Source: CAYNCE01 sp964522515 (GTDB taxonomy: Bacteria > Patescibacteriota > Patescibacteriia > UBA2196). From it: 9,074 bases of DNA. Position 1 is the stretch's first letter. Each line of letters opens with the position of its first letter. The notes under the pieces are model-generated. The model had not been told where the DNA came from, made no database searches, and was given only the letters and a program-made list of their open reading frames with translations. A program made the translations under genes and the position numbers. The stretch lies in assembly GCA_964522515.1 (NCBI GenBank), contig CAZFWC010000025.1:1-9074 (forward strand). The letters run 5' to 3'. Shown here one piece after another: positions 5,103-9,074 of this stretch.

Positions 5103-5603
5103 CTACCAATTTGTAATATGACTTTCTAATTTAAATGTGTGTTCTCTTCCGCGCTCCATCCAATAAACTTGGCTAATAATTTTTTTTTCATAACTTTGCA
5201 AACTGGAAATTGTAATTAATCTTTTAAAAACAGTTTGCTCACCATTAGAATTATGCAAATATCTATTATTATATAAATACAAATTACAATTAGCGCAATT
5301 TTCTATAATTTCTTCGCCATTAAAATTTGCGCTTTCTAAAATTAAATCGCCGTCAACATCAACAATATAATTTCCATTGTTTAAAGAATTAAAACCATTT
5401 AAATCTTTTATACTTCTTACTGATTCAGTTCCTTCACGAGCTAAATTTACAACCACAATCATTTGTTCTGAACTTTGCGAAAAAGTTATTGAACTAATCA
5501 TTAATGATAAAGCAGAAACAATTCCCACAGTTAAAATTCCCAAAGCAATAATGGTTTCTATTAATGTAACGCCTGAATTATTTTTTTTAATATTATTTTT
5601 CAT
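5103..5603 (-). CDS. PilV/GspI-like minor pilin
   Basis: The product has 166 residues. The leader is MKNNIKKNNSG (11 residues, basic), cleaved before Val12, with Glu16 at mature +5 (SG^VTLIETIIALGILTVGIV). The ETIIALGIL...GI helix followed by AREGTESVRSIKD is typical of PilV/GspI-type minor pilins in compact Gram-positive/CPR operons. Cys103 and Cys106 form a CxxC (ENCANCNL) that could be a disulfide outside the cell. The C-terminal domain is otherwise unassigned. It starts 6 bp after the GspH-like gene, with no SD. The predicted role is part of the minor-pilin complex that primes pilus assembly with the PilW- and PilX-like products. Confidence 0.85.
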   Translation of the reverse strand: MKNNIKKNNSGVTLIETIIALGILTVGIVSALSLMISSITFSQSSEQMIVVVNLAREGTESVRSIKDLNGFNSLNNGNYIVDVDGDLILESANFNGEEIIENCANCNLYLYNNRYLHNSNGEQTVFKRLITISSLQSYEKKIISQVYWMERGREHTFKLESHITNW

Positions 5604-5609
5604 AAATCA

Positions 5610-6164
5610 TTACTGAATATTTATTCTTCCTGGTATTCTATCAACACTAATTATTTTTTGTGAACTTGATTTATTGTGTTTTAAAATTATTTGCGCTTGA
5701 TCTTCGTTTGTTAAATTATTAAAATACACAACACCCAAAGGCGCTTCAAAAACAATATTTAATTCATTAACACTTGCGCTTCCAATTTTTAAATTATTAT
5801 CATCAATAAAAATTCCTTGCAAAATACTGTAACTTCCTTGTAAATATTCTTCTCCGGAAGTATAAAATTTATCATCATTAATATCGTAAAATAAAATATA
5901 ATTACAACTTCCACTTACACATTCTTCAAAATGAATTCCAAAATTATATCGTTGCCCGCTTACTGTTTGACCAGTTAAAGCCCAGATTTGCGTTTGCCGT
6001 AAAACAGATGAAATTTTATCAGCTTCTAAATCAAGCGCTGAAGTTACATCAAACCCGCGAAAATTTGCAAAAACCAAAACTAAAAGCACTACCATTATTG
6101 CGGTAACAGTTACTAATTCTAAAACCGTAAAACCTAAATTATTTTGGATTAGTTTTTTAAACAT
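5610..6164 (-). CDS. GspH/FimT-like minor pilin
   Basis: The product has 184 residues. The leader MFKKLIQNNLG is cleaved before Phe12; Glu16 is mature +5 (LG^FTVLELVTVTAIMVVLL). After the helix come ADKISSVLRQTQIWALTGQ and a beta-rich region with NFGIHFEE and ILFYDINDDKFY, the arrangement of GspH/FimT pseudopilins, whose members usually have LRxAQxxAxxxG followed by YGI-like strands. Cys82 and Cys87 could form a small disulfide loop. It lies 7 bp after pilD and 6 bp before the PilV-like gene, so it is co-transcribed with both. No SD is evident at the ATG. The likely role is in the pilus priming or tip complex. Confidence 0.85.
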   Translation of the reverse strand: MFKKLIQNNLGFTVLELVTVTAIMVVLLVLVFANFRGFDVTSALDLEADKISSVLRQTQIWALTGQTVSGQRYNFGIHFEECVSGSCNYILFYDINDDKFYTSGEEYLQGSYSILQGIFIDDNNLKIGSASVNELNIVFEAPLGVVYFNNLTNEDQAQIILKHNKSSSQKIISVDRIPGRINIQ

Positions 6165-6171
6165 ATTAAAA

Positions 6172-6984
6172 TTAAAACAAATTTAAATACCAATTTAAAA
6201 TTTTATCTCCTAAAAACATTGTGATAATTGTTCCAGCTACTAAAAATGTTCCAAATGGAATTTCTGATTTCATTCTTTTTTTGCCAATAATTAACAAAGG
6301 CAAACTTACAATTAATCCTAAAATATAAGATAAAAATAATGCGACCAAACTCATTGGAAAACCTAAAATTATTCCCATTAAAAATCCTAAACGAATATCT
6401 CCTCCGCCAATCCATTTTCCTTTTGAAATAATAAATTGCAATAAAAAAAATCCTGATATAATTATACCAGAAAAAATGAATAATAAATAATCAGTAAATA
6501 ATAAATTTTTATTTAAAAATAATAAAAAAGCTTGAAAAAATAAAACAACTGCAATCGCTGGAATAGAAATTTTATCTAAAATTAAATAATATTTTAAATC
6601 ATAAACAAAAATTATTATTAAAAAAGAAATAGTAATAAAATAAAATAACAACAAAAAAATATTAACCACCCCCAACCCGGGAGAAATATCTAAAACTTCA
6701 AACACTTTTAAAAAAGCTAGAAAAAATAAAATTCCTGTTGATAATTCAACAAAAAAATATTGTAAAGAAATTTTTTGTTTGCATTTTAAACACTTTCCTT
6801 TAAGAAAAACAAAACTAAGCAACGGAATATTTTCAAACCATTTTAATTGATGATTGCAGTTTACACAATGCGACCTTCCAAACACAAATTTTTCATTTGC
6901 TTTTAATCTTAAAATTACTACATTAAGAAAACTTCCAATACAAGAGCCAAAAATAAAAATTAAAATATAAATTAAATAATTCAT
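6172..6984 (-). CDS. pilD: Prepilin peptidase / N-methyltransferase PilD
   Basis: A polytopic inner-membrane aspartyl protease (family A24) of 270 residues, full length. It cleaves prepilins after the leader glycine and methylates the new N-terminus. The N-terminal domain has GSFLNVVILRL and two zinc-type CxxC pairs (Cys40/43, Cys65/68), as in the bifunctional enzymes that also methylate. The catalytic aspartates are Asp129 (VYDLKYYLILDKISIP) and Asp196 in the signature GGGDIRLG. PFGTFL near the C-terminus is also typical. About seven to eight hydrophobic segments are visible. It heads the unit containing four of its likely substrates; the fifth, the major pilin, is just upstream. The ATG lies six bases after a -10 box, so the mRNA may be leaderless. 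Confidence 0.96.
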   Translation of the reverse strand: MNYLIYILIFIFGSCIGSFLNVVILRLKANEKFVFGRSHCVNCNHQLKWFENIPLLSFVFLKGKCLKCKQKISLQYFFVELSTGILFFLAFLKVFEVLDISPGLGVVNIFLLLFYFITISFLIIIFVYDLKYYLILDKISIPAIAVVLFFQAFLLFLNKNLLFTDYLLFIFSGIIISGFFLLQFIISKGKWIGGGDIRLGFLMGIILGFPMSLVALFLSYILGLIVSLPLLIIGKKRMKSEIPFGTFLVAGTIITMFLGDKILNWYLNLF

Positions 6985-6990
6985 AAATTA

Positions 6991-7019
6991 ATTTTAGCAT
7001 TTTTCTTCGTTGGCTCCAA
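6991..7019 (-). promoter_or_regulatory. pilD: Promoter of the pilD-minor pilin unit, possibly leaderless
   Basis: On the minus strand TGCTAAAAT (6991-6999) is an extended -10 element with one mismatch. Only six bases (TAATTT) separate it from the ATG at 6984, so the A of the start codon falls at the expected +1. A weak -35, TTGGAG (7014-7019), is 17 bp upstream and lies within the hairpin stem at 7012-7035. Confidence 0.55.
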
Positions 7020-7035
7020 GCTCCAGCTTGGAGAC
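7012..7035 (+). repeat. Hairpin CTCCAAGC/GCTTGGAG upstream of pilD
   Basis: CTCCAAGC (7014-7021) pairs with GCTTGGAG (7026-7033) across loop TCCA. It begins GGCTCC like the 25-base hairpins at 3546 and 7081 but differs inside. On the plus strand it is followed by ATTTTGTTATTTT and could work as a terminator for antisense transcription. No plus-strand gene lies upstream, so a dispersed repeat is the simpler reading. Confidence 0.5.
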
Positions 7036-7080
7036 ATTTTGTTATTTTAGTAAAAATTTATTTATTAGCCCGAACAAGAA

Positions 7081-7105
7081 GGCTCCACCCAAGAGGGATG
7101 GAGCC
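7081..7105. repeat. Hairpin repeat, copy 2 (identical to 3546-3570)
   Basis: This is an exact 25-base copy of the hairpin at 3546-3570, and identity continues into the following AAC. It lies between the major-pilin terminator and pilD. On the minus strand no U-tract follows (TTCTTGTTCGGG), so it is unlikely to be the main terminator here. It may act as a back-up, or as RNA structure in any read-through transcript. Confidence 0.65.
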
Positions 7106-7130
7106 AACCTTATTAAATTTAATTTCTACA

Positions 7131-7162
7131 ATAATAAAAACGTTTAGAAATAAATCTAAACG
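7131..7162 (-). terminator. Intrinsic terminator of the major pilin gene
   Basis: On the minus strand the perfect 8-bp stem CGTTTAGA/TCTAAACG (7141-7162, loop of six) is followed immediately by TTTTTATTATTG. It starts 26 bp after the pilin stop codon. This is the clearest intrinsic terminator in the window and separates the major pilin transcript from the pilD unit. Confidence 0.82.
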
Positions 7163-7187
7163 GTTTTAAAATTCTAAGTATTAATCT

Positions 7188-7583
7188 TTAATTAATTCCA
7201 CCTTCTGTTGCTGTTCGTAACCCAGCTGCTAAACCACCTGTTTCACCTTCTAAAGTAAAGGTTATTGTATAAGATGATGCTGTGCCAACATAAGTATAAG
7301 CTGTTCCATTTGGACTAGGATTTGTTGGAACAGTTGGCATTTGTGTTGCTAAAGCAGTATCCATTAAAGCCCAAGTAGCAGCAACAGGGTAGCCGTCATT
7401 ATCATTGTAGTATAATTCTAAAGCTGTTTGAACTTGTTTAATATCTGCCACTCGCTTTGCGTCTCTAGATTTTGAACGCGCGCTGTTTAAAGCAACAACA
7501 GCTAAAGTTGATAACAAACCAATAATTGCAATTACAACTAATAATTCAATTAATGTAAAACCTTTATTTTTTTTTATTTTCAT
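7188..7583 (-). CDS. pilA: Type IV major pilin (PilA/GspG-like)
   Basis: The product has 131 residues and about 123 after cleavage. The leader is MKIKKNKG, then ^FTLIELLVVIAIIGLLSTLAVVAL: Phe9 is mature +1 and Glu13 is +5, a textbook class III signal. The following SARSKSRDAKRVADIKQVQTALELYYNDNDGYP is the usual helix of short GspG-like pilins, in which DNDGYP marks its end. The C-terminal part (YTYVGTASSYTITFTLEGETGGLAAG) is a small beta-rich, Ala/Gly/Thr-rich domain without cysteines. It is judged the major subunit for three reasons: it has its own promoter and strong terminator, it lies next to pilC, and it has the best canonical signal of the five. AGGA 11 bases before the ATG is a fair SD, part of which falls in a hairpin. 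A pseudopilin role cannot be excluded. Confidence 0.9.
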   Translation of the reverse strand: MKIKKNKGFTLIELLVVIAIIGLLSTLAVVALNSARSKSRDAKRVADIKQVQTALELYYNDNDGYPVAATWALMDTALATQMPTVPTNPSPNGTAYTYVGTASSYTITFTLEGETGGLAAGLRTATEGGIN

Positions 7584-7594
7584 ATTTTTTATTT

Positions 7595-7618
7595 CCTATC
7601 CCGAATACTCGGGACAGG
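7595..7618 (-). promoter_or_regulatory. Hairpin overlapping the pilin ribosome-binding site
   Basis: CCT-TCCCGA (7595-7604) pairs with TCGGGA-AGG (7609-7618) around loop ATAC, with one internal mismatch. In the pilin mRNA the 3' arm is TCGGGATAGG, and its AGG belongs to the only SD-like sequence (AGGA) before the ATG at 7583. Folding could hide the ribosome-binding site. The inverted CCCGA/TCGGG may instead be another dispersed repeat. Confidence 0.5.
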
Positions 7619-7680
7619 TTAAAATTTCTAAATTTAATTTTCAATCGACCTTTTGTAATATATTTATATTTATTAAAACC

Positions 7681-7797
7681 CAAAGCTCAAAGCTCAAAAA
7701 AATATAAAATACTAAATTTTAAATTTTTAAATATTTTTTTAATATTTAATATTTTAACTTTAATATTTTTTTGGATTTTGGATTTTTGACTTTGGAT
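7681..7797. repeat. AT-rich leader with tandem heptamers before the pilin gene
   Basis: The 253-bp gap between pilC and the pilin gene holds no coding sequence. It contains CAAAGCT twice in tandem (from 7681), a run of A/T-only sequence (about 7700-7770), and four 7-base units TTTGGAT, TTTGGAT, TTTTGAC, TTTGGAT (7770-7797). The heptamers are helical-turn-poor (7 bp) and may reflect slippage rather than protein binding. Confidence 0.5.
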
Positions 7798-7805
7798 TTT
7801 AAATG

Positions 7806-7814
7806 TTATCCACA
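7806..7814 (+). promoter_or_regulatory. Consensus DnaA box near the pilin promoter
   Basis: TTATCCACA matches the bacterial DnaA-box consensus exactly. It stands alone, 12 bp downstream (on the pilin strand) of the predicted -10 box, i.e. at about +5 to +13. Chance occurrence is possible; there is no cluster to suggest a replication origin. Confidence 0.35.
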
Positions 7815-7825
7815 GTATTAATTTA

Positions 7826-7834
7826 ATTATAACA
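7826..7834 (-). promoter_or_regulatory. Extended -10 promoter of the major pilin gene
   Basis: On the minus strand TGTTATAAT (7826-7834) is a perfect extended -10 element just past the pilC stop codon (7837-7839). The -35 region (TTAGCT at 17 bp) is poor, as is common with extended -10 promoters. The start of transcription would be near 7819, giving a leader of about 235 nt. AT-rich DNA produces such matches by chance, hence moderate confidence. Confidence 0.5.
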
Positions 7835-7836
7835 CA

Positions 7837-9051
7837 TTAAAAGCTTGAAGCTAAATTATACATTGGCAAAATAATCGCGGCAACCATTAAACCGACAGCA
7901 ACACCTAAAACCACCATAATTAAAGGCTCAATTAAACTTACTAAATTTGTTACCATATTATCAATTTCTCTAGAATAAAAATCACTTAATTTTTCTAAAA
8001 CAAGTTCTAATTTTCCTGTTTGTTCTCCAACACCAATCATATAAGAAACCATACTTGGAATTTCTTTTGACTCAATTAAAACAGACACCATTTGATTTCC
8101 TTCTTTAACTTCTTTTACTGTTTTGTGAATAATTTCTTGATAAACATTATTCCCAACAATTTCTGAAGTTATATTTAAAGCATCAACTAAAGGCAAACCT
8201 CCGCTTGATAGTGTTGATAAACTTCTAGAAAAACGCACTAAATAAATTTTTTGAAATAATTTTCCAAAAACAGGCATTTTAATAACAAAATGATCAAAAC
8301 TTTTTTTACCAACAGGAGTTTGTTTAAAATATTTAAAACTAATAAAAATTAAAATTAATAAAATAATTAAAATATACCAATAAGCAGATAAAAAACTGCT
8401 AACACCAATTAATATTTTAGTTGACAAAGGCAACTCGCCACCAGTTTCTTGTAAAATTGATGTTAATTTTGGAACAACAACAATCATCATTACAATACCA
8501 ACAACAAACAACATACAAACAATAAAAATTGGATAAATCATCGCGCCCTTAATTTTACTCATTAAATCATAATCTTTTTCTTGTTGATCTGCTAAATATT
8601 CTAAAACTTCGTCTGACCGTCCTGTTGTTTCTCCTGATTTAATCATTGCGACAAAAAAATCGCTAAAAGCTTTTGGATGTTTAGAAAAAGCTTGAGAAAG
8701 TTTCATCCCTCCATCAACATTCCCAGCTACTTCCACTAAAATTAATTGTAATTTTGGATTTTGTGTTTGTTTAATTAATATTCCTAAAGCTTTAACAACT
8801 GGAACAGAAGCTTTAAGCATTACTGAAAATTGACGCGAAAAAATAACTATATCTTTTGTTTTTATTTTATTTAAAAATGAAACTACAAAATCTAAGGAGC
8901 TTTGTTTTTTTTGTTCAATATTTTTTAACTCAATCAAAACCAAACCTTTTTCTTCAAGAAGGCGCGTAATTTCTTGTTCGTCTTCAGCTTCAATAATTGC
9001 TTTAATTCGTTTATCTGTTTTTGGATTAAGCGCTGTGTATTTAAAAAACAT
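7837..9051 (-). CDS. pilC: Type IV pilus inner-membrane platform protein PilC (GspF family)
   Basis: The product has 404 residues, full length for PilC/GspF. It links the assembly ATPases in the cytoplasm to pilin insertion in the membrane. An N-terminal cytoplasmic segment (FFKYTALNPKTDKRIKAIIEAEDEQE) precedes two homologous T2SSF domains, at about 67-190 and 270-392. Each contains the repeated motif GE-x-TG: SGETTGRSDEVLEYLADQQ at 139-157 and VGEQTGKLELVLEKLSDFY at 341-359. Membrane helices are at about 171-193, 213-239 and 373-396. The ATG at 9051 is preceded by GGAG ten bases upstream, within a palindromic-repeat end. It is the most upstream pilus gene in the window; pilB and pilT often sit before pilC, and that region is not shown. 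A promoter-like site for the major pilin overlaps its 3' end. Confidence 0.96.
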   Translation of the reverse strand: MFFKYTALNPKTDKRIKAIIEAEDEQEITRLLEEKGLVLIELKNIEQKKQSSLDFVVSFLNKIKTKDIVIFSRQFSVMLKASVPVVKALGILIKQTQNPKLQLILVEVAGNVDGGMKLSQAFSKHPKAFSDFFVAMIKSGETTGRSDEVLEYLADQQEKDYDLMSKIKGAMIYPIFIVCMLFVVGIVMMIVVVPKLTSILQETGGELPLSTKILIGVSSFLSAYWYILIILLILIFISFKYFKQTPVGKKSFDHFVIKMPVFGKLFQKIYLVRFSRSLSTLSSGGLPLVDALNITSEIVGNNVYQEIIHKTVKEVKEGNQMVSVLIESKEIPSMVSYMIGVGEQTGKLELVLEKLSDFYSREIDNMVTNLVSLIEPLIMVVLGVAVGLMVAAIILPMYNLASSF

Positions 9052-9055
9052 AAAT

Positions 9056-9074
9056 TCGTTTCTCCGCCTTCGCC
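9056..9074 (-). repeat. Palindromic element end upstream of pilC (cut by window edge)
   Basis: On the minus strand this reads GGCGAAGGCGGAGAAACGA. GGCGAAGGCGGA is identical to the ends of elements A (2640) and C (3588), and AGGCGGAGAAACGA is identical to the end of element E (5051). It lies 5-23 bases before the pilC ATG and supplies its SD-like GGAG. The rest of the element, if present, is outside the window. Confidence 0.65.

Noticed and set aside
7681..7834. Replication origin suggested by a DnaA box and A/T-rich DNA.
   Set aside because: There is only one DnaA box, no dnaA or dnaN gene nearby, and A/T-rich stretches are common in this genome.
288..9051. Alternative genetic code (UGA as Gly or Trp), as in some CPR groups; none of the ten genes ends in TGA.
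   Set aside because: All genes read at full family length with the standard code and no internal TGA is needed. The tRNA-Gly anticodon is TCC. Seven TAA and three TAG stops in a small AT-rich sample do not show reassignment.

Overview
The window looks like a chromosomal segment of an AT-rich, small-genome bacterium, most likely of the Candidate Phyla Radiation (Patescibacteria, Parcubacteria-like). The inference rests on strong A/T bias, short gaps, few Shine-Dalgarno (SD) sites, a compact type IV pilus locus of Gram-positive/CPR style, a NusA carrying a charged insertion and a Lys/Glu-rich tail, and GC-rich palindromic repeats between and inside genes. The code is standard: all ten genes read through intact and end in TAA (7) or TAG (3), none in TGA. 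Lineage was judged by eye, not by a search.

Layout, left to right. 1-240: two minus-strand tRNA genes, a tRNA-Gly(TCC) cut by the window edge and a complete tRNA-Pro(TGG) with encoded CCA and a near-consensus promoter. 288-1082 (-): inositol-monophosphatase-family phosphatase. 1259-2629 (-): nusA, without rimP or infB beside it, expressed from a near-consensus promoter through a leader of about 230 nt that is largely made of repeat elements. 2958-3515 (+): a single-pass membrane protein of unknown function, divergent from nusA. 3546-3665: hairpin and repeat between convergent units.

3672-9051 (all -): type IV pilus genes. In transcription order they are pilC (platform protein), a long AT-rich leader, the major pilin gene with a good intrinsic terminator, then a second unit with pilD (prepilin peptidase) and four minor (pseudo)pilins resembling GspH/FimT, PilV/GspI, PilW/GspJ and PilX/GspK. 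PilD would cleave and methylate all five pilins, PilC would anchor assembly, and the four minor pilins would form the initiating tip complex. The ATPases PilB/PilT and PilM/N/O are not in the window and may lie upstream of pilC.

The most notable feature is a family of roughly 45-81 bp GC-rich palindromic elements that share the core AAGCTACGGCGGACAGGCG and/or the end GGCGAAGGCGGA. At least six copies or fragments can be seen. One full-length 81-bp copy is inserted in frame in the leader peptide of the PilW-like prepilin, a fragment lies in the nusA coding sequence, and element ends sit just before the nusA and pilC starts, where they supply the purine-rich ribosome-binding sequence. This resembles Rickettsia palindromic elements in behaviour, though not evidently in sequence.
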